A stretch of DNA of 54,472 nucleotides from an uncultured Prevotella sp. (GCA_900316015.1 ONBG01000003.1:1-54472), one strand, 5' to 3'; positions 36,310 through 44,753 are shown, counted from the stretch's first letter. Numbers and translations are program-made. The notes: a model not told the origin generated them from the letters alone.

Positions 36310-37680
36310 ATGTATTTTGATGAGTTAAATTTAAACGATAACGTGCTGGACGCTCTCTATGACATGCACTTTGATGAGTGCACGCCCGTCCAGGAGAAAT
36401 GTATCCCGGAGATATTGAACAGGCGCGACCTTTTGGGTATCGCCCAGACAGGTACGGGAAAGACCGCGGCTTACCTCCTACCGATCCTGTCCATGCTCGA
36501 TGACGGAGGGTTCCCAGACGATGCGATCAACTGTATTATCATGTCACCTACACGGGAACTGGCCCAGCAGATTGACCAGGCCATGCAGGGATTCGGGTAT
36601 TACCTGAATGGAGTAAGCAGCGTGGCGGTGTACGGAGGCAACGACGGGAATCGCTATGACCAAGAGATCAACGCTCTGAAACTTGGGGCTGACGTGGTCA
36701 TTGCCACACCGGGCAGGTTCATCTCGCACCTGAGCTTAGGAAACGTAGATATGAGTAAGGTATCCTTCTTCGTATTAGATGAAGCCGACCGCATGCTTGA
36801 CATGGGCTTCTCGGAGGACATCCTCACCATTGCCAAGAAACTTCCGGACACATGCCAGACGATTATGTTCTCGGCTACAATGCCCAAGAAGATAGAAGAA
36901 TTAGCCAAAACACTGCTGAAAGACCCTGTTGAGATCAAGCTTGCCGTCAGCAAACCTGCTGAAAGAATCCAACAAAGTGCCTATGTCTGCTATGAACCCC
37001 AGAAATTAGGCATCATCAAGGACATGTTCAAGAATAACGACTTGCACCGAGTGATCATCTTCTCTGGGAAGAAGCAGAAAGTGAAAGACATCAACCGGGC
37101 TCTGCTGCGCATGCACATTAAAAGTGGTGAGATGCACTCCGACCTGACCCAAGCAGAACGAGATGACGTGATGTTTAAGTTCAAGGGCGGGATGTTAGAT
37201 GTCCTGGTCGCAACCGATATTCTCTCACGAGGTATCGATATTGACGATATTGCCGTTGTCATCAACTACGATGTGCCACACGATGCTGAAGACTACGTCC
37301 ACAGAATTGGACGTACCGCGAGGGCTGACAAAGATGGCGTAGCCATTACCTTTGTCAACGAGGAAGACATCTACCGCTTCCAACAGATCGAGAGATTCCT
37401 CGACAAGACGATCACCAAGAATCCCTTGCCTCAAGGCTTAGGCGAAGGTCCGGAATACAAGTCCGTCAAGAAGGGCAAGAAAGGGGGAAAACGGGGCAAC
37501 AGGCACCAACATGGGCACAGTCAGAAAAAAGGTAATAAGACTACTAATAACTCGCCGAAGAACAACAAGACGGGGAAAGAAGGCACGCCTCAAACGCAAC
37601 AAGAAACGTCAGGGAAAAAGCCTTCCCATAAGCCTCGGCGCAAAAAGAATACTCATCAAGGAAAGATGGATGGACTATAA
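36310..37680 (+). CDS. DEAD-box RNA helicase
   Basis: 456 residues. Q motif ECTPVQEKCIP, motif I AQTGTGKT (45-52), PTRELA, motif II DEAD (157-160), SAT in MFSATMP, and motif VI HRIGRTARADKDG are all present. The last about 75 residues are Lys/Gly/Asn/His-rich and likely disordered, an RNA-binding tail. RhlE/CshA-like role in ribosome assembly or RNA decay is likely; the exact paralogue is not decided. Ends at a terminator that contains its stop codon. Confidence 0.94.
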   Translation: MYFDELNLNDNVLDALYDMHFDECTPVQEKCIPEILNRRDLLGIAQTGTGKTAAYLLPILSMLDDGGFPDDAINCIIMSPTRELAQQIDQAMQGFGYYLNGVSSVAVYGGNDGNRYDQEINALKLGADVVIATPGRFISHLSLGNVDMSKVSFFVLDEADRMLDMGFSEDILTIAKKLPDTCQTIMFSATMPKKIEELAKTLLKDPVEIKLAVSKPAERIQQSAYVCYEPQKLGIIKDMFKNNDLHRVIIFSGKKQKVKDINRALLRMHIKSGEMHSDLTQAERDDVMFKFKGGMLDVLVATDILSRGIDIDDIAVVINYDVPHDAEDYVHRIGRTARADKDGVAITFVNEEDIYRFQQIERFLDKTITKNPLPQGLGEGPEYKSVKKGKKGGKRGNRHQHGHSQKKGNKTTNNSPKNNKTGKEGTPQTQQETSGKKPSHKPRRKKNTHQGKMDGL

Positions 37681-37695
37681 CCTCCATCTTTTTTT
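37662..37695 (+). terminator. Terminator of the DEAD-box helicase gene
   Basis: AAAGATGGA (37662-37670) pairs with TCCATCTTT (37683-37691) and is followed by more Ts. The stop codon TAA is in the loop. Confidence 0.85.
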
Positions 37696-37769
37696 ATGCG
37701 TAATAATCCTGTATATTCTTTCATAAAGTTTCTTTTTTCAACTTTTTAAGCAAAAACACTATCATTTTG

Positions 37770-37800
37770 TTTGGTATTTAAAAGTATTTCTTTACCTTTG
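37770..37800 (+). promoter_or_regulatory. Promoter of gdhA
   Basis: TTTG 37770-37773, 19-base spacer, TACCTTTG 37793-37800. The leader is about 115 bases, the longest for a protein gene here, with a hairpin in it. Confidence 0.75.
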
Positions 37801-37851
37801 TAACCGCAAACAAGAAATAAGCCAATAAATGATACCTAAACACGATCTTAT

Positions 37852-37871
37852 CTTCCCGTTGCGACGGGAGG
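37852..37871 (+). promoter_or_regulatory. Hairpin in the gdhA leader
   Basis: CTTCCCGT-TGCG-ACGGGAGG: 8-pair stem with one G-T pair and a four-base loop, followed by a purine-rich stretch. It may stabilise or regulate the message; no terminator T-run follows. Confidence 0.5.
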
Positions 37872-37920
37872 AAAAGAAGGATGGGTATTGATGTAAACAA
37901 ACAATAAAAGGAAAAAGATT

Positions 37921-39255
37921 ATGAGAGCAAATGAAATTGTAGAGAGACTCCAACAGAAATTCCCCCATGAGCCGGAATACATCCAGGCTGTTGGTCAGGT
38001 CTTAGGAACCATTGAGGAAGAGTACAACAAGCATCCTGAATTTGAGAGGTTCAACCTGATCGAGCGTCTTTGCATTCCTGACCGAATCGTCAAATTCCGC
38101 GTCAACTGGTTTGATGACAAGGGGAATGTGCAGACGAATATGGGGTACCGTGTCCAGCACAACAACGCGATTGGTCCCTATAAGGGTGGCATTCGTTTCC
38201 ATGCCTCTGTCAACGAGTCGATCCTGAAATTCCTTGCTTTCGAGCAAACTTTCAAGAATTCCCTGACCACATTGCCTATGGGCGGTGCCAAGGGTGGCTC
38301 CGACTTTTCTCCTCGCGGGAAGAGCAACCAAGAAGTAATGCGCTTCTGCCAGGCTTTCATGATGGAGCTCTATCGCCACATCGGCCCTGACGAAGACGTA
38401 CCGGCTGGCGACATCGGCGTTGGCGGACGTGAAGTCGGATACATGTTCGGCATGTACAAGAAGCTGACTCACCAATTCCAGGGCATCCTGACTGGAAAGG
38501 GACAGGAGTTCGGAGGATCCCTGATCCGCCCAGAGGCAACAGGCTATGGCAATGTCTACTTCCTGGAGAACATGCTAAAGACTCGTAATATTGACATCAA
38601 GGGGAAGACGGTATTGGTGTCCGGTGCAGGGAACGTGGCACAATACACCATTGAAAAGCTGATCCAATTAGGAGCCAAGCCGGTCACCTGCTCGGATTCC
38701 GACGGATATATCTACGACCCAGACGGCATTGACGAGGAAAAGCTCGCCTACATCATGGAACTCAAGAATGTTGAGCGGGGCCGCATCAAGGAGTATGCCG
38801 AGAAATACGGCGTGAAGTATGTGGCTGGTGCCAAGCCTTGGTTTGAGAAAGCAGACATCGCCTCCCCTTGCGCCACACAGAACGAGATCGACTCCGAGGC
38901 TGCCGCCACACTGGTTAAGAACGGCGTGATTGCGGTGAGCGAGGGGGCTAACATGCCATCAACGCCTGAAGCCGTGCAGATCTTCCAGGAGGCAAAGATC
39001 CTGTATTGCCCTGGAAAGGCATCCAATGCAGGGGGCGTTGCAGTGTCGGGACTTGAGATGACGCAGAACTCTGAGCGTCTGAAATGGAGCCGGGAGGAAG
39101 TGGATGAGAAACTTCATGCCATCATGAACAACATCCATGAGAACTGCGTCAAGTATGGAACGCAGCCAGATGGCTACATCAACTATGTCAAGGGAGCCAA
39201 TGTTGCCGGTTTCCTGAAAGTGGCGAAAGCCATGATGGCACAGGGCATTGTCTAA
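37921..39255 (+). CDS. gdhA: NADP-type glutamate dehydrogenase
   Basis: 444 residues, the hexameric small GDH family. Substrate motif GGAKGGSDFSPRGKS, the dinucleotide loop VSGAGNVAQYT and the NAGGVAVSGLEMTQN segment are intact. It assimilates ammonia into glutamate; in Bacteroidetes this enzyme is a main nitrogen entry. The long leader with a hairpin suggests post-transcriptional control (inference). Terminator and a 22-base-period array follow. Confidence 0.96.
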   Translation: MRANEIVERLQQKFPHEPEYIQAVGQVLGTIEEEYNKHPEFERFNLIERLCIPDRIVKFRVNWFDDKGNVQTNMGYRVQHNNAIGPYKGGIRFHASVNESILKFLAFEQTFKNSLTTLPMGGAKGGSDFSPRGKSNQEVMRFCQAFMMELYRHIGPDEDVPAGDIGVGGREVGYMFGMYKKLTHQFQGILTGKGQEFGGSLIRPEATGYGNVYFLENMLKTRNIDIKGKTVLVSGAGNVAQYTIEKLIQLGAKPVTCSDSDGYIYDPDGIDEEKLAYIMELKNVERGRIKEYAEKYGVKYVAGAKPWFEKADIASPCATQNEIDSEAAATLVKNGVIAVSEGANMPSTPEAVQIFQEAKILYCPGKASNAGGVAVSGLEMTQNSERLKWSREEVDEKLHAIMNNIHENCVKYGTQPDGYINYVKGANVAGFLKVAKAMMAQGIV

Positions 39256-39284
39256 GCGGAAACATTGAATCATCATAACTAGGA

Positions 39285-39331
39285 ATTCCGGAGATAGGTC
39301 GCTCATTATCAGTGGCTTATCTCCGGATTTT
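39285..39331 (+). terminator. Terminator of gdhA
   Basis: CCGGAGATA (39288-39296) pairs with TATCTCCGG (39318-39326), followed by ATTTT. The right arm overlaps what may be a decayed unit of the 22-base array. Confidence 0.7.
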
Positions 39332-39336
39332 CAATA

Positions 39337-39424
39337 GGTCATCTCCAAGGCCGCATTAGGTCATCTTTTGCAAGCCAATAGATCATCTCCTAGGACACGA
39401 AAGGTCATCTCTTACACCCAGGTT
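39337..39424. repeat. Tandem array, 22-base period, GRTCATC units (copy B)
   Basis: GGTCATC 39337, GGTCATC 39359, GATCATC 39381 and GGTCATC 39403 are exactly 22 bases apart; a degenerate unit (GCTTATCTCC) lies in phase at 39315. Most units continue TCC or TCT. The same core and period occur at 7584-7693, 31.7 kb away. Confidence 0.75.
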
Positions 39425-39468
39425 CATGCGAACCATCCAAATGTATGGATATTTCTGAAAGGGGAAAT

Positions 39469-39496
39469 AAAAAAGCCCTTCGTGAATGAAGGGCTT
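39469..39496 (-). terminator. Terminator of the tRNA-Asp pair
   Basis: Minus strand: AAGCCCTTC, short loop, GAAGGGCTT, then a run of Ts. It begins four bases after the second tRNA. Confidence 0.88.
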
Positions 39497-39499
39497 CTG

Positions 39500-39573
39500 C
39501 GGTGCGTACGAGATTCGGACTCGTGACCTCCTGCGTGACAGGCAGGCATTCTAACCAACTGAACTAACGCACC
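39500..39573 (-). tRNA. tRNA-Asp (anticodon GTC), copy 2
   Basis: Cloverleaf with acceptor GGTGCGT/ACGCACC, anticodon stem CCTGC-CTGTCAC-GCAGG, anticodon GTC, discriminator G; CCA not encoded. It is identical to the copy at 39600-39673 and is downstream of it in the same transcript. Its G34 is a substrate for Tgt, encoded at 33781-34908. Confidence 0.97.
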
Positions 39574-39599
39574 AGTGGCAATCTGTCTGATGTAGTTGG

Positions 39600-39673
39600 C
39601 GGTGCGTACGAGATTCGGACTCGTGACCTCCTGCGTGACAGGCAGGCATTCTAACCAACTGAACTAACGCACC
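39600..39673 (-). tRNA. tRNA-Asp (anticodon GTC), copy 1
   Basis: Same 74 bases as the other copy, exactly 100 bases upstream on the minus strand. Promoter-proximal gene of the pair, with 26 bases between the two. Confidence 0.97.
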
Positions 39674-39702
39674 TTGAAAAGCATCTTTCAGAATTGCGAG
39701 TG

Positions 39703-39734
39703 CAAAGGTAATGATATTTTTTGTTCCCACCAAA
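39703..39734 (-). promoter_or_regulatory. Promoter of the tRNA-Asp pair
   Basis: Minus-strand TACCTTTG (39703-39710), 20-base spacer, TTTG (39731-39734). It shares TTACCTTTGCACTCGC with the tRNA-Pro promoter. Confidence 0.8.
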
Positions 39735-39750
39735 TGATTACGGTACTTTT

Positions 39751-40260
39751 TTACAAAAAAAATTGCATGATCACCGCTTCATGATAAATCTCCCCATCAT
39801 ACAACCAGTCTTTCAGGATGGCACCCTTCGCAAATCCCATGTTCTCGAAGAGGCGGACGGAATGGGCATTATCCGTAGCGATAAAGGCATAGAGCTGGTG
39901 GAGATGCAGTGTCAGGTGGGCATAAGCGATGATCTTTTCCATGGCTGCCTGACCATAGCCTTTGCCCCGATGAGCTTGTTGGATAACGATCCCTACTTCC
40001 GCACGGAGATGCTGGGGATCGAAATTCACGATGTCTATGATGCCAATAACCGACTTTTCCTCATCTTCTATCATCAACCTTACCTGTCGGTCGACGTAGA
40101 TATCAGAGGAAGAATTGGCAATGTAGTTATGAAGTGCATACCGGGAATACGGGACATTGGTTGTTCCCACATTCCAAAGTTCCCTGTTATTCTCTATCGT
40201 ATAAAGAAGATCCAGGTCTTCGGGCTCCATGGCCCTTAGGTTTACAAGAGGGAGATTCAT
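39751..40260 (-). CDS. GNAT family N-acetyltransferase
   Basis: 169 residues. The acetyl-CoA motif is QQAHRGKGYGQAAME near residues 95-110; the NLRAMEPEDLDLLYTIENN start resembles RimJ/SpeG-type enzymes acting on protein N-termini or polyamines. Acceptor not known. Last gene of the recR operon; its start overlaps the glycosyltransferase stop by four bases. Confidence 0.9.
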   Translation of the reverse strand: MNLPLVNLRAMEPEDLDLLYTIENNRELWNVGTTNVPYSRYALHNYIANSSSDIYVDRQVRLMIEDEEKSVIGIIDIVNFDPQHLRAEVGIVIQQAHRGKGYGQAAMEKIIAYAHLTLHLHQLYAFIATDNAHSVRLFENMGFAKGAILKDWLYDGEIYHEAVIMQFFL

Positions 40261-41444
40261 CTTAAAATATCTTCAGCAGTGATGATTGTATTTTGATCAG
40301 GATAGAACAAGCCGATATTCACATGGGGCATCGGTTTCCGTGAGAAGAAGGAGAGGATTCGGTCATAGGTGAAAGATGAGATGTCATACACGACATATTG
40401 GTTGACAATGGGGGACACCCGACCGATATGCCCTTCGCTGAGCGTATCGTTGTTTCCGATAATGAACGTAGCCTTCAACCCTTTGTTCCTTGCCAACAGG
40501 CGGCATTGCCCAATGGACTTTGCTGAACCGATGAACACATATTCCGGTTCTGCCTCTCGATGGACCCGGAAGAACCCAAGTCCATGGCGCACCTTCGTGC
40601 AGAGCATGGAAACCAATGCCACCCCTGCCTTCAGGTAGATGGCCATCTTAATCGGCACGCTCAAGAGAAAGAACATGTGAGAATAGTGCTTCCTGAAGAA
40701 GACAAACATGGCTTCGTAAAAGACATGGACATAGCGGAAAGAAGATTTCTGTGTGCTCTCCCCCTTATAATGCAGGATTTTCAAGGGAAGATACCAGTTC
40801 TCGTACCCTCCTCTCAACAGTCGATAGGACAAGTCGATATCCTCACCATACATAAAGAAATCCTCATCCAAAAGTCCCACCTGATCCAACGCGCTATGTC
40901 GGAGCAGGCAAAAAGCACCACTTACGACATCAATCCTTGCCGGTTGATCCCATGGCAGGTAGCTCATGTAATATTTTGCGAACCGTCTGCTTTGGGGGAA
41001 CCGCTCACACAATCCAGACATCTTATAAAAGGCTGTCATGGGGGAAGGAAGTCCTCTCCTGCTCTCTTTTGCCTTGGAGCCATCAGCCTTGAGCATCTGT
41101 ACGCCCACTGCACTGCAACGGTCATGGCTGTCCATAAAGGACAAGGCACGAGAGATAACGCTCTCCCCTACCACTGTGTCTGGGTTCAACAAGAGTAGGT
41201 ACTCGCTATCGCTCTGTCGGATCGCGATGTTATTGGCATGCGCAAAGCCATAGTTATGGCTGCAACTGACTAAATGCACGTTGGGAAAATGCGTCGTGAC
41301 AAAGTGAACCGAGTCATCCTTGGAGTGGTTGTCCACGACATAGACATCCGCCTCAATATCGCGCAAGGCTCTTTGTAAGGCCACCAAGCATTGCGCCAGA
41401 TAGTCTTTCACGTTATAGCTTACTATGATCACCGACAACTTCAT
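40257..41444 (-). CDS. Family 2 glycosyltransferase
   Basis: 395 residues. N-terminal GT2 domain with SVIIVSYNVKDYL, VVDNHSKDDS and NPDT metal/nucleotide-sugar motif; EDIDLSYRLLRGG is the acceptor-side ED motif. After about residue 240 there is a hydrophobic stretch (MFFLLSVPIKMAIYL) and a C-terminal domain (YVFIGSAKSIGQCRLLARN) of unknown role. Probably makes a surface polysaccharide at the membrane; sugar unknown. Overlaps both neighbours by four bases (ATGA), strong evidence of one operon. Confidence 0.9.
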   Translation of the reverse strand: MKLSVIIVSYNVKDYLAQCLVALQRALRDIEADVYVVDNHSKDDSVHFVTTHFPNVHLVSCSHNYGFAHANNIAIRQSDSEYLLLLNPDTVVGESVISRALSFMDSHDRCSAVGVQMLKADGSKAKESRRGLPSPMTAFYKMSGLCERFPQSRRFAKYYMSYLPWDQPARIDVVSGAFCLLRHSALDQVGLLDEDFFMYGEDIDLSYRLLRGGYENWYLPLKILHYKGESTQKSSFRYVHVFYEAMFVFFRKHYSHMFFLLSVPIKMAIYLKAGVALVSMLCTKVRHGLGFFRVHREAEPEYVFIGSAKSIGQCRLLARNKGLKATFIIGNNDTLSEGHIGRVSPIVNQYVVYDISSFTYDRILSFFSRKPMPHVNIGLFYPDQNTIITAEDILR

Positions 41445-41872
41445 CGTGAAGCCGTCTCGTCATTGCACCGCCGGAGGGATGGATATACGAAGAACAGGCA
41501 CAGCGCGAGGATGATTCCCATATACCCAAACGCGACATTCATGAACATGTAATAGAATAAGGTGTTGAGGAATAAGGGAAGGCAGAGCAAGCCCAAACGA
41601 TAGGAACCCCATTTCAGGAGGTTTTTCTCCCGGTTCTCCGGGTCATCCGTCAGCTCACGGTGCACCCTTTGAAACTTGAAAAGACGCAAGGCAAGGGGAA
41701 TGGCACAAATGGTAATAAGCTCCATGGCCACCGCAATGAAGAACTCCTTGCTTCCATAAGCTGATTCCCATCCTACGGGTAGGATGTCCGACTCGAAGAG
41801 GATGACCAACAGAAGGGATACCGCTAAAGGAACCCAAAACTCCGACATTAATATGAGACGCACTTTTTTCAT
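41441..41872 (-). CDS. Small four-helix membrane protein, unknown function
   Basis: 143 residues with about four hydrophobic segments (around WVPLAVSLLLVILF, FFIAVAMELITICAIPLAL, LGLLCLPLFLNTLFYYMF, YMGIILALCLFFVYP). No known family recognised and no active-site motif. Sits between recR and a glycosyltransferase with an eight-base gap and a four-base overlap, so it is co-expressed with both. Confidence 0.78.
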   Translation of the reverse strand: MKKVRLILMSEFWVPLAVSLLLVILFESDILPVGWESAYGSKEFFIAVAMELITICAIPLALRLFKFQRVHRELTDDPENREKNLLKWGSYRLGLLCLPLFLNTLFYYMFMNVAFGYMGIILALCLFFVYPSLRRCNDETASR

Positions 41873-41880
41873 TCGTTATG

Positions 41881-42498
41881 CTATTGGTTTGTATTCATCT
41901 CCGTACGGTTCAAGATAGCCCTTCCCAAGGTTACTTCATCCGTGTATTCCAGTTCATCCCCGACAGAGATACCGCGAGCGATCACACTCATCCTGACCTG
42001 GAAAGGGGCTAATTTCCTGGAAATATAGAAGTTAGTCGTATCACCCTCCATGGTAGAGCTCAACGCCAGGATTACCTCGTTGACGCCCCCAGCCTTCACT
42101 CTTTCCACCAAGGAGCCGATTTCAATATCATTCGGTCCAATCCCGTCCATGGGAGAGATGATTCCCCCTAAGACATGGTACAGCCCATGATATTGCTGAG
42201 TGTTCTCGACGGCCATGACATCCTGGATGTTTTCCACCACGCAGATCGTAGAGGAATCGCGGCGCGTGTCCGAACAGATCGGACAGATATCCGTATCACT
42301 GATGTTATGGCATACTTTACAGTATTTCACCTCTTTTTTCATCTTCAGGATCGCGGATGAGAACTCCTCGACTTCCCCAACATCCTGCCGGAGCAAATAG
42401 AGTACCAGGCGCAAGGCCGTCTTACGTCCGATGCCCGGTAATTTGGCAAACTGTGAGATTGCCCTTTCAAGCAACTGGGATGGATATTGTTGTTCCAT
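41881..42498 (-). CDS. recR: Recombination protein RecR
   Basis: About 205 residues from the ATG at 42498 ([24 protein letters not shown]). It has the helix-hairpin-helix N-terminus ([18 protein letters not shown]), the C4 zinc finger [16 protein letters not shown] and a Toprim domain with [12 protein letters not shown]. It acts with RecF and RecO to load RecA on gapped DNA. The frame is open to 42549 but those residues lie beyond the promoter and are rejected. First gene of a four-gene operon with recR, a membrane protein, GT2 and GNAT. Confidence 0.95.
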   Translation of the reverse strand: MEQQYPSQLLERAISQFAKLPGIGRKTALRLVLYLLRQDVGEVEEFSSAILKMKKEVKYCKVCHNISDTDICPICSDTRRDSSTICVVENIQDVMAVENTQQYHGLYHVLGGIISPMDGIGPNDIEIGSLVERVKAGGVNEVILALSSTMEGDTTNFYISRKLAPFQVRMSVIARGISVGDELEYTDEVTLGRAILNRTEMNTNQ

Positions 42499-42506
42499 AT
42501 TCTTTG

Positions 42507-42538
42507 CAAAGATACAGCAAACCTTGTTGAATACAAAA
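42507..42538 (-). promoter_or_regulatory. Promoter of the recR operon
   Basis: Minus-strand TATCTTTG (42507-42514), 19-base spacer, TTTTG (42534-42538). Only eight bases separate the -7 box from the ATG, so the message is nearly leaderless. The surrounding sequence resembles the 77-base repeat at 24.6 kb. Confidence 0.75.
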
Positions 42539-42630
42539 TAAATGCCCAAGATTTTATTTTAATTCCCGAAACGCAGTACCCTGAGCTAAATACGGAATCC
42601 CCACAAGCCATGGAATGCCAGGAAACTTTC

Positions 42631-42667
42631 AAAAAAATCCCCGCCTTGAAAGCACAAGACGGGGATT
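42631..42667 (-). terminator. Terminator after the beta-barrel gene
   Basis: AATCCCCGTCTTG-type arms (42636-42648 and 42655-42667) with one mismatch, and a T-run on the minus strand (the As at 42631-42637). Confidence 0.82.
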
Positions 42668-42691
42668 CCCATGTTCGATCTACAAGACTCC

Positions 42692-43180
42692 TTACAAGTA
42701 AATGCCAAAGCCTACCTTCAAGCCAATGGTTGAATAATCACTGTGGTTCTTGAAGCTTTGGTCGTAATAGATAGAAGGCTCAATGGTCACAGTATGGCTG
42801 ATGAAAAAAGAATAGCCCAGTTCAATGCCCGGCATGATATCATTATAGTTGTGATTGGCATGCAAGAGCTTGCATCCAGCACCTAAGTACAGACCATTTT
42901 GAACTATATAATACCGGCACTGTGCCCCAATGGTAGCATAATCGGGGACATCATCATTGCCACTATGCACAAAGGATCCCTCACCAAGCAGCATCCAATT
43001 GTCCATGAATAAGTAGCCGACCTTGCCTTCTACCCCGAAATTAAACTTGTCATTGCCATTATAACTCAGGTTGAGTCCGGATAAAGAAGCATTCGCATAT
43101 ACCTTCCCTTCCTCAAACTGTGCGCTTGCCGTGATCGTCATCAGCAACGCCGCAATCAATAAAACTAATTTTCTTCTCAT
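42692..43180 (-). CDS. Small outer-membrane beta-barrel-like protein
   Basis: 162 residues with a signal peptide cleaved near TASAQFEEG. The rest alternates polar and apolar residues in about eight strand-length stretches with turn residues (NGNDKF, HSGNDD), and ends GLKVGFGIYL, the look of a small outer-membrane barrel (OmpW/OmpX-like). No ligand is predicted. It starts 19 bases after cstA, so it is likely co-transcribed with that gene. Confidence 0.78.
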   Translation of the reverse strand: MRRKLVLLIAALLMTITASAQFEEGKVYANASLSGLNLSYNGNDKFNFGVEGKVGYLFMDNWMLLGEGSFVHSGNDDVPDYATIGAQCRYYIVQNGLYLGAGCKLLHANHNYNDIMPGIELGYSFFISHTVTIEPSIYYDQSFKNHSDYSTIGLKVGFGIYL

Positions 43181-43199
43181 ATCATGATTGTTAAAGTGA

Positions 43200-44717
43200 T
43201 TACCTAACTGTTTTTATATACTTACGGTACCATCCAAAGAACCAAACCAATGCTATCACCAAAATGATGACACTGCCGGTATAGGAGATGGACTGGCTCA
43301 GCTCAAAGGCCTGGGGTGATACCAGCAAAAAGGTGGAACATACCACCGTCATGAACAGGGCTGGTATCAACGACACCCAGAACGGCTTCTTCGACTGCAC
43401 CAGGTAAACCGTTATTGTCCATAAGGTAAATACCGCCATCGTCTGGTTCGACCATCCGAACCATTGCCAGATCGCATTGAATCCGTCCGGATTAGCCATC
43501 TGCCAAACTAATAATCCCACTGCTGCTGCAAACATAGGGATGGCTATATAGAGACGCTTGCGCATAGCTTTCTGATCAAGTCCCAAAAATTCAGCGATGA
43601 TCAAACGGGCACTACGGAAGGCAGTATCCCCGCTGGTAATAGGTGCCGCCACGACACCCAAGATCGCAAGGATTCCACCCAAGACACCCAGCCATCCTTC
43701 ACATACCGCCTTGACAACCGTTGGGGCATCAAAGAACTGAACTAAGGTCTTGCCTCCATCGAACTGTCCCATGAACTGGTTGACAACTTCAGGCGCAACG
43801 ACTTCTTTCCAACCACCATAATAGAAGAAATACATAGACACCGTAGCCCAAATCAAGGCAACGATGCCTTCCGTGATCATAGCTCCATAGAAGATGGGGC
43901 GCCCTAATTTCTCTTTCTTCAGACAACGTGCCATCAACGGGCTCTGGGTGGCGTGGAAGCCACTGATCGCACCACAGGCAATTGTAATGAACAAGCAAGG
44001 GAAGAGCGGGCTCTTTGACATAAAGCTCTCTGCGCCCAACCAGGCAGGATTATCATTCAGATTACTCTGTCCAAGATCACTCCACCATTCAGGGATATCT
44101 GGCATCTTCACGTACAATCCCACTAACAAGGCAAGTGCCATGAACAAAAGGCAGAAGGCAAAAAGTGGATAGACCTTGCCGATAATCTTATCAATAGGAA
44201 GAAGGGTCGCAATGATGTAATAGAAGAAGATGACCAAAATCCACAGGAGCTTTGAGCCGCCAAAGCCCGCTAAAATAATCGCAGGACTATAGACAAAGAC
44301 GACTCCTACCATCATTAGCAATAAGATGGAGAAGACTAACATCACTTTCTTCGTACGGTTTCCCAGATAGTCACCCACCAGTTCCGGGAGACCAGCCCCA
44401 TCGTGCCGGACACTGAGCATACCACTCATATAATCATGCATGGCACCAGCAAAGATACAACCGAATATAATCCAGTAATAAGATACCGGACCATACCATG
44501 CACCCATGATCGCGCCAAAGATAGGACCCGTACCCGCAATATTCAGGAATTGAATCATAAACACCTTCCAACCAGGAAGTACAACGTAATCAACGCCATC
44601 CGCCTTGGCAACTGCAGGCGTTGGACGGTCATCAGGACCAAACACATGTTCAACAAATCGACCATAGATCAAATAGCCTAAGATCAAAGCCAACAATGCG
44701 ATAGTAAAAGATATCAT
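43200..44717 (-). CDS. cstA: Carbon starvation protein CstA-type transporter
   Basis: 505 residues with more than a dozen membrane segments. FLNIAGTGPIFGAIMGAWYGP, GAMHDYMSGMLSVRHDGA and GAISGFHATQSPLMARC are family signatures. CstA proteins import peptides or pyruvate under carbon limitation; which one here is unknown. First gene of a likely two-gene unit with the barrel protein. Confidence 0.94.
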   Translation of the reverse strand: MISFTIALLALILGYLIYGRFVEHVFGPDDRPTPAVAKADGVDYVVLPGWKVFMIQFLNIAGTGPIFGAIMGAWYGPVSYYWIIFGCIFAGAMHDYMSGMLSVRHDGAGLPELVGDYLGNRTKKVMLVFSILLLMMVGVVFVYSPAIILAGFGGSKLLWILVIFFYYIIATLLPIDKIIGKVYPLFAFCLLFMALALLVGLYVKMPDIPEWWSDLGQSNLNDNPAWLGAESFMSKSPLFPCLFITIACGAISGFHATQSPLMARCLKKEKLGRPIFYGAMITEGIVALIWATVSMYFFYYGGWKEVVAPEVVNQFMGQFDGGKTLVQFFDAPTVVKAVCEGWLGVLGGILAILGVVAAPITSGDTAFRSARLIIAEFLGLDQKAMRKRLYIAIPMFAAAVGLLVWQMANPDGFNAIWQWFGWSNQTMAVFTLWTITVYLVQSKKPFWVSLIPALFMTVVCSTFLLVSPQAFELSQSISYTGSVIILVIALVWFFGWYRKYIKTVR

Positions 44718-44745
44718 CTTATTGATTTAATTAAATTCCTACTTG

Positions 44746-44753
44746 CAAAAGTA
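44746..44753 (-). promoter_or_regulatory. -7 box of cstA
   Basis: Minus-strand TACTTTTG, 29 bases before the ATG; a TTTG lies 17 bases upstream of it, shorter than usual. It lies back to back with the promoter of the glycoside hydrolase gene. Confidence 0.55.

Noticed and set aside
40560-41198. 212-codon plus-strand frame opposite the GT2 gene
   Set aside because: Shadow frame; GT2 motifs on the other strand are intact and the operon overlaps fix the coding strand.
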